Part shown: piece by piece, positions 41,281-49,566 of the stretch
How the letters are laid out: the number at the start of each line of letters is the position of its first letter
How positions within the stretch are numbered: the stretch's first letter is position 1
From: Lachnospiraceae bacterium
GTDB taxonomy: Bacteria; Bacillota; Clostridia; Lachnospirales; Lachnospiraceae
Assembly (NCBI GenBank): GCA_910575255.1
Contig: CAJTEM010000016.1
Location: forward strand, 1-64,000
Direction of reading: 5' to 3'
Length of the DNA: 64,000 nucleotides
Notes under the pieces: generated by a model
Told to the model about the DNA's origin: nothing
The model's input: the letters and a program-made list of their open reading frames with translations, nothing else
Database searches by the model: none
Program-made: the position numbers and the translations under genes

Positions 41281-42286
41281 CTGCGGGCACCTCCGGCATC
41301 ATCCATTCCGAACCGGCTTGTGTCTGTTCCTTTATGATCTCCGAGAGCCCGGGCACAATCGAGTAGTAGTACTTCGTGCTCTCCACTGTCGTATGCCCCA
41401 TGCTCTTACTGAGGAATACCAGCCTGTCATGGAACTCAAAGCCCCGTCCCACCCACCGGTTGATGTTTTCCACGGCATAATGGTGCCGGAATTCGTAGGC
41501 AATAGCGTGGGATGCGTTCCCCCCGCGCCACAGGAGGTTAAAGTTTTTGGTCACCCACCCCCTGCCCAAATGCGAATTCCGTATGGAAGGGAAGAAATAT
41601 TCCCTCCCGGGCACAATCTCCCCAATGGCCGTATCGTACCTGCGCATGATTTCCAGCATGGAGTCATGCAGGACAATGTAATGCTGGCCATGCCCCTTGG
41701 AGTACTGTATGTCCAGGACGCCCCTTTCAAGGTCTGCATTTTCCCTGGGGAGCAGCCTTGCTTCATTCGTGCGGATCCCGCTGCTGTAAAGGAGCCGGAA
41801 AAAGACGGGGATGGTCATTTTCCTTATGACCGTCTCTTTCCGGTTGTTGATGACGGGGATATGGTCGCACTCATGGAAGAAACGGCTGAGCTCTTCCTGT
41901 GTAAAGGCATGGGGGATGTAAGTCCGCATTTCCTTACGGGGAATCTGCGGGGGCTGTACAGGGGACAGACCCCGCCCATTCAGGAAACGGACAAAGCTGT
42001 CCACCACATAGATCCTTGACCGGCAGGAATTGTTTGCTTCCGTGTGCCGCTGGCGGCACCAGCCGTCAACCATCTCCTGTGTCAGCATGGTATCACCCGG
42101 ATAGTTTTCAAGGCAGTAGCGGTCGAAAAGCATCAGGTTCTCTTCATAGGAAGAGTCGTTCCAGCGCTGCGACGCCTGCCGGTACCGTATGAAATGGCGG
42201 ATCTGCGGGGCAAGAAAAGACCGGAACTCTTTCATAAGGAAAACACCTCCTCCGCCAGCGGGAAAGCTTCTATGCTTAACGCGCAC
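41267..42286 (-). CDS. RIT tyrosine recombinase B, 339 aa
   Basis: Second of the trio. S-S-G-I-R-T-N-E-A-R (first Arg), K-G-H-G-Q-H (Lys region), Y-E-F-R-H-H in place of the usual H-x-L-R-H (Tyr for the first His), S-M-G-H-T-T and Y-Y-Y-S (Tyr). Overlaps gene A by 55 bases and gene C by 14, so strict co-translation. The first M of the listed frame may be a GTG/ATG inside gene A. Confidence 0.88.
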   Translation of the reverse strand: MRVKHRSFPAGGGGVFLMKEFRSFLAPQIRHFIRYRQASQRWNDSSYEENLMLFDRYCLENYPGDTMLTQEMVDGWCRQRHTEANNSCRSRIYVVDSFVRFLNGRGLSPVQPPQIPRKEMRTYIPHAFTQEELSRFFHECDHIPVINNRKETVIRKMTIPVFFRLLYSSGIRTNEARLLPRENADLERGVLDIQYSKGHGQHYIVLHDSMLEIMRRYDTAIGEIVPGREYFFPSIRNSHLGRGWVTKNFNLLWRGGNASHAIAYEFRHHYAVENINRWVGRGFEFHDRLVFLSKSMGHTTVESTKYYYSIVPGLSEIIKEQTQAGSEWMMPEVPADEET

Positions 42287-43458
42287 TCTTTTAAATGCAC
42301 AAAGTCCGCCCTCAGGTAAGGCTCAAGGGAATCCGGGGCTGTATGTCCCAGGGTCTGCGTGATGACGGGCTGTGGGACGCCGTTCTCCAGCATGGAGGAC
42401 GCCAGGTTGTGCCGGAAGATATGGGTGCCCTTCCTGTCTCCGGGCTCCTGCCTTATCCCCGCCAGCCTGCAGGCTTTTGCCACGATGTTGCCAATGCTCC
42501 CGGCAGCCAGGGGTGAAAAGGGATGTGTTTCTGACAGGAACAGGCGCAGGCTCCCGGTATCCGGCCTTTCCTCTGCCAGATAATCGTATATGGCATTGCC
42601 TACAACAGCAGAAAGAGGTATCTCCACCGGCACGGATGTCTTCTGCTGCTCCACCAGTATCCGTTCTTTTTCCCAGTCGATGGAGCTGAATGTAAGGCCG
42701 GCGATATCGCATCCCCGCAGGCCTGTAAAAAGGAGCAGGAGGAGAATGGCTTTGTTGCGGGCGGAGAATCCATCATTCTCTGCCGCATCCCGCAGGAGCC
42801 TGACTTCATCCTGTGTAAGGTATCGTATGTTTTTCCTTGTTTCGCGCAGCAGCGGGAGAAAGCCCAGTATCCTCCGGCACTGTGGTTCCTTCCATTTGAG
42901 TCCGGCCTTAAAGACAGCGGATATGTTCTTCTTGTAGGAACAGCTCTTCTGCAGCGTGCCGTCGTCCGAAACGAAAAACGACAGGACAGCATCTTCTGTC
43001 ACTTCATCCAGGCTCCGGGCTCCCTGCTCCTGCATCCGGTATAAAAAAGATGCCGTGTTAAGGGACTCACCCCGGATGGTTGATTCTTTTTTGCCGCGCT
43101 GAACTTCATACGCACGGTAGAAATCAATCAGTTCCTGGAATTCCGGCACCAGCAGGTGGTAGGAGCCCCTTTCAAAAAGGGTATGGCGGTGTCTGCCGTC
43201 CGGAAAGTGGCCGAAGAGATCGAATTGCTCCAGGGCTCCGATGATCGTCCTCTTGTTGCGGAGATAGTCCTTGGAATGCGGTACCTTTAAGTATTCAAGG
43301 TAAATATCCTGGTATGACTGCCAGCGGTGGCTGTCTGCATCCGCCAGTATACGGTTGATTTCGTCTCTGAACCGGTGTATGTAGGTACTGCAATAGCCAT
43401 TGTTTTCCATGAAGGAAAGAAGTTCTTCAATGTGTTCCTTTAGGTTTTGTAAATCCAT
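42232..43458 (-). CDS. RIT tyrosine recombinase A, 408 aa
   Basis: First of the trio and the longest. T-G-L-R-G-C-D-I-A-G-L (first Arg), V-E-Q-Q-K-T-S-V-P (Lys), G-T-H-I-F-R-H-N-L-A-S (HxxR), T-L-G-H-T-A-P-D-S and the Tyr in L-E-P-Y-L. Start ATG 43458 is 60 bases from the right inverted end; GGAGG precedes it. Confidence 0.9.
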   Translation of the reverse strand: MDLQNLKEHIEELLSFMENNGYCSTYIHRFRDEINRILADADSHRWQSYQDIYLEYLKVPHSKDYLRNKRTIIGALEQFDLFGHFPDGRHRHTLFERGSYHLLVPEFQELIDFYRAYEVQRGKKESTIRGESLNTASFLYRMQEQGARSLDEVTEDAVLSFFVSDDGTLQKSCSYKKNISAVFKAGLKWKEPQCRRILGFLPLLRETRKNIRYLTQDEVRLLRDAAENDGFSARNKAILLLLLFTGLRGCDIAGLTFSSIDWEKERILVEQQKTSVPVEIPLSAVVGNAIYDYLAEERPDTGSLRLFLSETHPFSPLAAGSIGNIVAKACRLAGIRQEPGDRKGTHIFRHNLASSMLENGVPQPVITQTLGHTAPDSLEPYLRADFVHLKECALSIEAFPLAEEVFSL

Positions 43459-43517
43459 GGTATGACCTCCCTTTTTTTGTTATAAAGGAATCATACACCA
43501 AAAATAAAATCCAAACC

Positions 43518-43588
43518 TTTTCAGACGGTATTTGTTGCGGTTTACGTCTTTTTTCTGAAAGGTTTGGATTTTATTTAAGTTTGGATAA
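43518..43588 (-). repeat. RIT terminal inverted repeat, right
   Basis: Reverse complement of 40174-40244. Its outer end GTTTGGATA abuts ACGAATA, the target duplication. Confidence 0.9.
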
Positions 43589-43594
43589 CGAATA
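43588..43594. repeat. 7-bp target duplication ACGAATA, right copy
   Basis: Pairs with 34421-34427; see the composite insertion. Confidence 0.85.
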
Positions 43595-44474
43595 TCGTGC
43601 AAACGTATTCTTTTTACCCCGGAAGCCTTGATACCTCTGATAATTTCATGCTCCATATAGGATTTTGTAAAACGGAACATTCTTTCGTCTGCCATAATTC
43701 CGTACAAATGTGAAATATACTCCTTTAATTCTTCTGTCAGAAATGGCGGTATCGTTATGATACGCTTGCTCTTTGGCGTTTTAGGCGGTGTGATAATGTC
43801 CCTGCCCTCTATCCGCTGATAAGATTTATTTACGGAAATGGTACGCTTCTCTAAATCAATATCATTATAGGTTATAGCAAGTAATTCCCCAATCCTCATA
43901 CCCGTCCAGTAAAGGAGAAGAAATGCCATTTTTGTTTCCGGCTTGTTCTCCACAGTCACAAGAAACTGCTTAAATTCCTGCTTCGTCCAAAACTCCTTTT
44001 CCCCGGCGTGGCTCTTTCCGATACTCCCGGCTTTCCGGCAAGGATTGTCTTTCAAGTCATAGTACCGAACCGCATAATTGAAGATTGCCGACAACTGATT
44101 ATTGACCGTTTTCAGATACGTTTCCGAATATCCTTTTTTCATCAGTGCATTTTGCCACGCCCGAATGTCGGAAGCCTTAATCTCATTCATGTTTTTTTCT
44201 TGAAATATGGAATGATTTTCAGGTCAATAATGAATTTCTTTGTACGCATGGTATTTTCACGCAGACGATGTTCCATATCCTCATAATAGATTTGTACGAA
44301 GTTTTCAAAATTGATGTCTAAATTCCTCTGTTGCTGTTGTAAGAAGTCACGTTCCCACTGTTCCGCTTCCGCTTTTGTCTTAAAGCCCCTCTTGTTCTTC
44401 TTGTGGCTTACACCCTGCCAGTCCTTATAATAGAACTGGCAACGCCACATCTTTCCGTCCCTTGTCGCTGACAT
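43588..44474 (-). pseudogene. Integrase of island B, N-terminal part
   Basis: Tn916/Tn1549-type tyrosine recombinase (AP2-like N-terminal arm-binding domain, SAM-like core). From ATG 44474 (M-S-A-T-R-D-G-K, GGAG upstream) it runs to Y-F-K-K-K, where one A is missing from an A run near 44196, then on in the next frame (K-K-G-Y-S-E-T-Y, W-T-G-M-R-I-G-E-L-L, first Arg) to R-L-H-D-I-R, where the RIT composite begins. Three lesions in all with the C-terminal half: the gene is dead. Confidence 0.88.
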
Positions 44475-44540
44475 AAAATCTCTCCTTTCCTTATTGTTGG
44501 CGTGTCCTCTCGCCATAGTGGTATACCCGCAGGGTGTTTC

Positions 44541-44735
44541 CTACATGGCTACGGTCAGACCGTAAAATTTTTCTTCAAAGTATTTTGTCGGAACTTTGCC
44601 GCAGATTGTTCGATAGCCCTTTGCTTTCAGTTCCTCATTCAGCCCCCGGATAATCTTGTAGGCATAACCTGTTGATACACCAAGCATTTCAGCCGCTTCC
44701 TCTGCCGTTACATACATTTTCTTTCCATTCTCCAT
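44541..44735 (-). CDS. Excisionase (Xis), island B
   Basis: 64 aa winged-helix DNA-bending protein. Y-V-T-A-E-E-A-A-E-M-L-G-V-S-T-G-Y-A-Y-K-I-I-R is a MerR/excisionase-type helix-turn-helix. Homologue of 57122-57310. Directly upstream of the integrase and read from a promoter with operators (44768-44847). Confidence 0.85.
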   Translation of the reverse strand: MENGKKMYVTAEEAAEMLGVSTGYAYKIIRGLNEELKAKGYRTICGKVPTKYFEEKFYGLTVAM

Positions 44736-44767
44736 ATAATCCTGTCCTTTCTTTTTTTTATTTTAGG

Positions 44768-44847
44768 TACACATATGTGACCTTTATGTTTTTATTATAC
44801 GGTACACTTTTGTGAACGTCAAGTATTTATTTTATACACAAATGTGT
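44768..44847 (-). promoter_or_regulatory. xis-int promoter of island B with three operators
   Basis: Minus strand TTGACG (44817-44822), 17-base spacer, TATAAT (44794-44799). Three copies of TACAC-NNN-TGTGA/T lie at 44768-44780, 44803-44815 (inside the spacer) and 44835-44847. The XRE repressor of the island (46293) is the likely binder. Confidence 0.8.
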
Positions 44848-44851
44848 CCTA

Positions 44852-46234
44852 GTACAATGTTTCTTTGATAACCATATACTTTTTTCTTCCATTTTTTTAT
44901 AAAATATGCAATAATATCTTAACAGGAATTGGTTCAAATTGGAGGGAATATTATGCGTGGTTTTCAAGCTGCTTCTTTTACTTTGTCTGATAAGGCAGAA
45001 ACAATATTAAAAAATTTCAGCACCAGCTATTCCCTGCCATCATGTATTGTGACCCGATCCAAAATTATATTGATGGCCTCGGAGGAGAAAAACAATACCC
45101 AGATCGCAGAAGCGCTTGGAACCACCTATTCGACTGTCAGCATATGGCGGAATCGTTTTTATAACAACATAGACCTTATTGCCCAGACGGAGGAGTATGA
45201 CGGACCGGATGGTGATAAAAAGCTGTCTGATGTCATAAAGTCTGTGCTTTCAGATAAACAAAGACCCGGAAAAGAGCCTGTATTCACCCCGGAACAGATC
45301 ATGCTCATCAATGAACTGGCGTGTAAAAACCCAAAAGACTTTGGCTATGAGCTGAGCTGCTGGAATCTTGCATCCCTTGCGAAAGAAGCTGTCAGGCAGG
45401 GTATCGTGGGATCCATTTCTGTCGCAAGTGTACAGAGGTTCCTTAAATTTGCGGGTATCGCACCATGGAAAAACCGTTACTGGCTCAACTCCCCGGAAAA
45501 GCACGATAACCCGGAATCCTTTAAAAAAAATTGAAACAATCTGCGGCATCTATCTTCAGGCTTCGGAACTTGCCGAATGCGGTACGCAAGTATATTCCAC
45601 GGATGAAATGACCGGGATCCAGGCATTGGAGCGCAAATATCCGGACAAGCCAGTACGCCCGGGCAGCCCGGCGCTGCATGAGTTTGAATACATCCGTCAT
45701 GGCACTATAAGTCTGATCACATTCCTGCGTGTTGCAGATGGCAGGATCCAGTCACCGTATCTGAACAGCACACGAAATGAGGAAGATTTCTGCAATGCTG
45801 TGGGGCAGCTTATATCAGAGGATGCAGATAAAAACTATATCATTATCTGTGATGGTCTTAATACCCATAAATCCGAAGGACTTGTAAAGTTGGTTGCACA
45901 GAAATGTTCCATTACGGTTGATCTTGGTATTAAGGGAAAGAAAGGCATACTGGAGAGCATGAAAAGCAGGGAAACTTTCCTTATGGATGAAAGCCACAGG
46001 ATTCGTTTTGTATATACGCCGAAGCACAGTTCCTGGGTGAACCAGATAGAAATCTGGTTTGGTATCATCAATCGGAAGCTTTTGAAAAAAGGCAGCTATA
46101 AATCCGTAGAGGAAATGGCTCAAAGCATCCTTAATTTTATTAAACAATACAATTTAACAGCCAAAGCATTTAACTGGAAATATGCTGGTTAAAAACAGCC
46201 TTGATAGTATATGAGCATCAAAAAAACGCTGTAC
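44852..46234 (+). mobile_element. IS630-family insertion sequence, 1,383 bp
   Basis: Ends GTACAATG and CGCTGTAC are the tips of an imperfect inverted repeat of about 28 bp (24 or so matches). Flanked by TA on both sides (44850-44851, 46235-46236), the IS630 target duplication. Inserted between the xis operators and the XRE gene of island B. Confidence 0.88.
44953..46192 (+). pseudogene. IS630 transposase, one-base frameshift
   Basis: Front part (44953-45532): paired HTH front with N-N-T-Q-I-A-E-A-L-G-T-T-Y-S-T-V-S-I-W-R. The end of this frame is S-F-K-K-N-stop in a run of nine A. The rest (about 45530-46192) lies one base further: Y-S-T-D-E-M-T-G-I-Q (D of DDE), I-I-C-D-G-L-N-T-H (D), Y-T-P-K-H-S-S-W-V-N-Q-I-E (E). 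The step is +1, so not the usual -1 slippage of some IS; more likely a mutation. GGAGGG before ATG 44953. Confidence 0.85.
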
Positions 46235-46292
46235 TAGTGTGATAGAATTGAATTAAGCACTAACGAAAATCACAAAAATCGGAGGTATTGGC

Positions 46293-46841
46293 ATGACTAC
46301 CGGGGAAAAGATTAAACACTTTCGGAATTTGCGCGGCATATCACAGGAAACGCTCGGTCAGATTTCCGGCATCAATTCCGCCACAATTAAAAAGTACGAG
46401 TATGGCATCCGCAATCCAAAGCCCGACCAACTGATGAAAATTGCAAATGCTTTGGGTATCAGTATCAATGTTTTCATGGATTTTGATATAGAAACAGTGT
46501 CAGATGTATTGTCTTTGATTTTGAAAATGGACGAGCAATTAGATATGAACTTTGAAGCAGAGAGGTATGAGGACGGAAGTTTCAATCCCGCTACAATCAA
46601 AATATCCTTTCAGAACTCCCTGCTCAATCATAAGTTGGGCGTATACATGAAAGCAAGGGAATTGCAGGAGAACCTTTTGAATGATACGGAACGCTTCTCG
46701 TCAGAAGAAGAACACCAACGGGCGATTGAAGCACTCTCAAAGGATTTAGACGCTGTTAAGCAGAGTATTCTTGATGACAGTAAGATTGTCAAAAAGGGTG
46801 TTAGGGGTATATCTGTAAAAATTTATCCCGAAAATGAATGA
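46293..46841 (+). CDS. XRE-family repressor of island B
   Basis: 182 aa. HTH_3 at 5-60 (L-R-G-I-S-Q-E-T-L-G-Q-I-S-G-I-N-S-A-T-I-K-K-Y-E-Y-G). C-terminal about 120 aa helical, with regularly spaced Leu. Counterpart of 57618 in island A, which sits just upstream of xis; here an IS630 copy has moved it 1.4 kb away. GGAGG six bases before ATG. Confidence 0.88.
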   Translation: MTTGEKIKHFRNLRGISQETLGQISGINSATIKKYEYGIRNPKPDQLMKIANALGISINVFMDFDIETVSDVLSLILKMDEQLDMNFEAERYEDGSFNPATIKISFQNSLLNHKLGVYMKARELQENLLNDTERFSSEEEHQRAIEALSKDLDAVKQSILDDSKIVKKGVRGISVKIYPENE

Positions 46842-46862
46842 AAAATTTTTGAGCAAAAAGTA

Positions 46863-46893
46863 TTGACTTCCACGTAACGTGATACTGTATTCT
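46863..46893 (+). promoter_or_regulatory. MerR-type promoter with long spacer
   Basis: TTGACT (46863-46868), 19-base spacer, TATTCT (46888-46893). The spacer contains CACGTAACGTG, a perfect dyad. Long spacers with a central dyad are the mark of MerR-activated promoters. Confidence 0.6.
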
Positions 46894-46969
46894 TTTCTCA
46901 TAGGAGCAGAATAGATATAAGCCGGCAATCTCTGTCTTGCTTCTTCACAAATTTAAGGAGCTGATAAGA

Positions 46970-47764
46970 ATGCGAACCATAAGCCAAGTTGCAGAATTAA
47001 CAGGCATAAGCACACGAAAACTACAATACTATGACGAGATTGGATTGTTAAAGCCAAGCGAATTGACCGAATCCGGCTATCGCCTATATGATGATGAAGC
47101 CTTGCAAAAGCTACAACAAATCCTGTTTTTTAAGGAATTGGGATTTAAGCTGAAAGAGATTAAAGAAATTCTGCAAAAACCCGACTTTGACAAGATCAAT
47201 GCTTTCAAAAGACAAAAAGAATTGCTTTTGCTGAAGCGCAATCGGACAGACAAACTTATACAGCTTCTTAGCCGCTTAGAGAAAGGAGAGCAATGTATGA
47301 GTTTTAAAGAATTTGACCTGTCTGATTACATTACCGCATTAGAGGATTTTAAAAATAACAGCACTGATGATGTTATCAAGCACTGGGGAAGTATTGAAAA
47401 ATACACCGAAGCCATGAAACATAATTTAGAGCATTTCTCTGAACTCATGGAAACACAACTAACGGAAGAAGTGAAAGAAATTGGAAAACAATCTGATATT
47501 CTGTATGGCAGACTAACCACTAATTTGTCAGAAGATGTTTCCTCCCCTAAAATACAATCCATTGTACACGAACTATTGCGGCTTATACAGGAAAATAGCA
47601 CCAGCGTATCCCTCGATAAGCCCTATATCAATGTTCTTATCGACACATATTCAAGCGATTATATCAAAAACATGACTGATAACAAATATGGAGAGGGGGC
47701 TTCTGATTATATCGTAAAAGCGTTCCATTACTACTCGGAGAATAACGCTTCCGAAAACAATTAG
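46970..47764 (+). CDS. MerR-family activator (TipA-like)
   Basis: 264 aa. HTH at 1-70 (I-S-Q-V-A-E-L-T-G-I-S-T-R-K-L-Q-Y-Y-D-E-I-G-L-L, then G-Y-R-L-Y). Coiled-coil dimer helix to about 110, then a C-terminal effector domain of TipAS type (about 150-264). Such proteins respond to drugs or peptides. AAGGAG before ATG 46970; the promoter upstream has the MerR shape, so it is self-controlled. Cargo at the right end of island B. Confidence 0.88.
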   Translation: MRTISQVAELTGISTRKLQYYDEIGLLKPSELTESGYRLYDDEALQKLQQILFFKELGFKLKEIKEILQKPDFDKINAFKRQKELLLLKRNRTDKLIQLLSRLEKGEQCMSFKEFDLSDYITALEDFKNNSTDDVIKHWGSIEKYTEAMKHNLEHFSELMETQLTEEVKEIGKQSDILYGRLTTNLSEDVSSPKIQSIVHELLRLIQENSTSVSLDKPYINVLIDTYSSDYIKNMTDNKYGEGASDYIVKAFHYYSENNASENN

Positions 47765-47918
47765 AGGCAACAGGCTCTCTCTAAAAAATATATCCCGACA
47801 ACTAATCTTTCTCGCTATGCCGAAAAATAACTTGCCACACTTTAGAGAGCCTTAGTGACATTTGAATTTTCTTGTGGTATAGTGGACTTCCACTTTTAGG
47901 AAAAGGAGTTGATGATAT

Positions 47919-48386
47919 ATGCCACAGATGAATAAAAGCGGTAAATTTATTTTCGGAAAATCGCTGATACGAGATGACTTGACAATCCATCTCCCAACAC
48001 AGGCTCTTACAGAGTACAACGCCACAGCAGAGAGAAAAGTCTATCTTTTTACTGGAAGCAAGGTCACTGGCGGCTTTTGTGTGACAAGAAAAGGATTGTT
48101 AGAACCGTCAAAGTTAGGACACATTCTTACTGATAATCCGGCTCTACAGAATTATCAGACCGCAGAGGGCGAATTTGTCAAATACAAAGGACGGTCATAC
48201 TGTTGGGTAAATATTTCAGAGAATGGTGTAATTCAGCTTAATCAGAAGATATTAGATTTCCTTAATCTGAAGATTGGAATGAAACTATTGTCTATCCGAA
48301 GCAGTGATATAGCTTTTACAATGGGTGCAATCGGTCCTCTATTGGAAAGAGCCGACAACTATGAGGGCGAAATTCCTCTGTATTAA
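47919..48386 (+). CDS. Conserved clostridial protein of unknown function, 155 aa
   Basis: No named family. M-N-K-S-G-K-F-I-F-G-K-S, L-F-T-G-S-K-V-T-G-G-F-C-V-T-R-K-G-L-L-E-P-S-K-L, K-G-R-S-Y-C-W-V-N and I-R-S-S-D-I-A-F-T-M-G form a compact beta-rich protein with an AbrB-like look in the middle. I have seen close relatives next to MerR genes. Possible target of the MerR activator, since it follows it on the same strand and has a similar upstream gap. GGAG before ATG. Confidence 0.6.
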   Translation: MPQMNKSGKFIFGKSLIRDDLTIHLPTQALTEYNATAERKVYLFTGSKVTGGFCVTRKGLLEPSKLGHILTDNPALQNYQTAEGEFVKYKGRSYCWVNISENGVIQLNQKILDFLNLKIGMKLLSIRSSDIAFTMGAIGPLLERADNYEGEIPLY

Positions 48387-48387
48387 A

Positions 48388-48435
48388 AAAGCAGGTATCA
48401 TGATACCCGCCCAAAATTCAGTACTCATCAAATAA
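48388..48435 (+). repeat. Post-gene repeat, copy 2 (other copy 2861-2908)
   Basis: GCAGGTATCATGATACCC and ending TCATCAAATAA, in the same position relative to the gene end and the att hairpin as copy 1. Confidence 0.6.
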
Positions 48436-48470
48436 ATAGAGCCATTTTAGAGCCAAACGGCATAAAGCAA

Positions 48471-48526
48471 TCCCGGAAATGCCCATTTTATCAGCATTTC
48501 CGGGATTTTATCCGTTACTCGAACTC
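48471..48526. other. Hairpin plus guaA-type attachment site between islands A and B
   Basis: Twelve-bp hairpin TCCCGGAAATGC/GCATTTCCGGGA (48471-48482, 48494-48505), followed by TTTTAT, then GTTACTCGAACTCGAC. On the minus strand it reads V-E-F-E and stop. ACTCGAACTC (48517-48526) differs by one base from the guaA copy at 58976-58985. Confidence 0.75.
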
Positions 48527-48531
48527 GACAA

Positions 48532-48688
48532 AGCCTAACGCGTTTTGTTTAGGTACTATTCTCTGTCGTGTTTTCAGTTCTTTTGATTATTTGATGTATC
48601 CATATTATCCTGCCTATATGAGCTAATGTTATCATTTTGTTATCGGCATTGATAACACTAACTCTGAAACTGCGGATAATAGCTACAT
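48532..48688. repeat. Island left-end sequence, copy 2
   Basis: Pairs with 35092-35248. GTTATCA at 48628, GTTATCG at 48639 (11-base step) and GATAACA at 48651. The right end of island A has GTTATCA twice with the same 11-base step (58897 and 58908), so these are likely integrase arm-binding sites. Confidence 0.8.
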
Positions 48689-48726
48689 GTTTCGTGTTAA
48701 ATCATAAATGCATTTCTCAAACTCTT

Positions 48727-49566
48727 TTATTTAATAAAATTTTCAACCTGTTGCAGTAACATATTCCAATCTGTTCCCGTAACTGCTCCAGCGGCAAGTG
48801 TCACTGCAAGTTTCATAGAAAAATCGCCTGCAAACTTTTTTATTCCTGCAAGAGCCTTTCCTATACGGTTTTTTTTCGGAGCATCGCTTTTCAACTGCTC
48901 CTGAATCATTTCCAAATCATCTTTCACATTCTCGATTTCTTCCGAGTCAACTCCCTGCATCTCAGGAAGTGATGCAAGCAATTTGTCAATCAAAGTAATC
49001 ATAGAACTTGTATCATTTGTAGTGTTGTAAGTATTTATTACTCCACTATTCTGTTGGCTTGCCGAACCATTAACAGTTTCAATATTTTGAATATATGTAT
49101 TTCCACTCATAGTTTTTTCCTCCTCATCACAAACAATCATTTCCATCGAAAGACAGTCATTTATGAAATCTATAAGAGGTTTAAACGCCATATCAAGGAA
49201 ACTTTGAATATTATCATTTATTTTTCTACTTGACCAACAATATCGCATTGACTGTCCACGCACATTTATCTTATCCCCATTGTTTATAAACAAAAGATAA
49301 TCATACTGTGCCTTAATATGACACGCTTCATCTTCAGGCGGATTAAAATCCGCCCACCCTGAACAGCCTATGGCGTAGCATTTCTTAAAATCATAATCGA
49401 CACCCGAGATTTTATCTTTAATAAATCCTGATATTAACTCATTTCCATCTATAAATTTGAGGAAACGAGAAAGATTTATATCTGCCGTGTCATCAGTGCT
49501 ATTGAGCAGATTACTTGATAACCTGCGAAATTCTAAACTCAGTTTTCTTAATTCTAATCTGTTCAT
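48727..49566 (-). CDS. Unknown helix-rich protein, partner of the zinc-ribbon gene, 279 aa
   Basis: Not recognised. N-terminal 130 aa mixed alpha/beta with F-K-K-C-Y-A-I-G-C-S-G-W-A-D-F and W-S-S-R-K-I. A linker rich in Asn, Ser and Thr (about 165-185, N-G-S-A-S-Q-Q-N-S-G-V-I-N-T-Y-N-T) separates a C-terminal helical domain with a hydrophobic helix near 250-265 (M-K-L-A-V-T-L-A-A-G-A-V-T-G). Such Asn/Gly linkers before a small hydrophobic helical end occur in effector-associated defence proteins; the function here is a guess. Start ATG 49566, ATGA overlap with the zinc-ribbon gene, last gene of the defence slot. Confidence 0.6.
   Translation of the reverse strand: MNRLELRKLSLEFRRLSSNLLNSTDDTADINLSRFLKFIDGNELISGFIKDKISGVDYDFKKCYAIGCSGWADFNPPEDEACHIKAQYDYLLFINNGDKINVRGQSMRYCWSSRKINDNIQSFLDMAFKPLIDFINDCLSMEMIVCDEEEKTMSGNTYIQNIETVNGSASQQNSGVINTYNTTNDTSSMITLIDKLLASLPEMQGVDSEEIENVKDDLEMIQEQLKSDAPKKNRIGKALAGIKKFAGDFSMKLAVTLAAGAVTGTDWNMLLQQVENFIK

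Larger units (their letters stand above)
34428..43587. mobile_element. 9,160-bp RIT-driven composite insertion in the island B integrase
   Basis: Bounded by ACGAATA on both sides. Both ends open with ATCCAAAC (34430-34437, and 43579-43586 on the other strand). The right 3.4 kb is a recombinase-in-trio element (40174-43588) with 71-bp inverted ends; the left 5.7 kb is cargo: a second integrase piece, a holin-like toxin gene, a guaA-type att site and island left end, AIPR, KilA-N remnant, two GNAT genes, a methyltransferase remnant and a TnpV remnant. RIT elements known to me carry only the three recombinases, so cargo of this size is unusual. Confidence 0.75.
40174..43588. mobile_element. Recombinase-in-trio (RIT) element
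   Basis: Three overlapping tyrosine recombinase genes in one direction between perfect 71-bp inverted ends (40174-40244 and 43518-43588). Each end holds two or three copies of ATCCAAAC. This is the layout of RIT elements. Left flank is a tnpV remnant, right flank is the island B integrase. Confidence 0.88.

Noticed and set aside
40174-43588. Tn554-type transposon (TnpA, TnpB, TnpC)
   Set aside because: Three recombinase-like genes would fit at first sight, but all three here are tyrosine recombinases with catalytic domains and there are long inverted ends, which fits RIT elements instead.
44953-46192. Programmed -1 frameshifting in the IS630 transposase
   Set aside because: The A run is slippery, but the second frame is +1 (or -2) relative to the first, not -1. 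A one-base indel explains it better.
46970-47764. Drug-resistance gene next to the MerR activator
   Set aside because: The neighbouring 155-aa protein has no transporter or enzyme features of known resistance genes; no claim is made.
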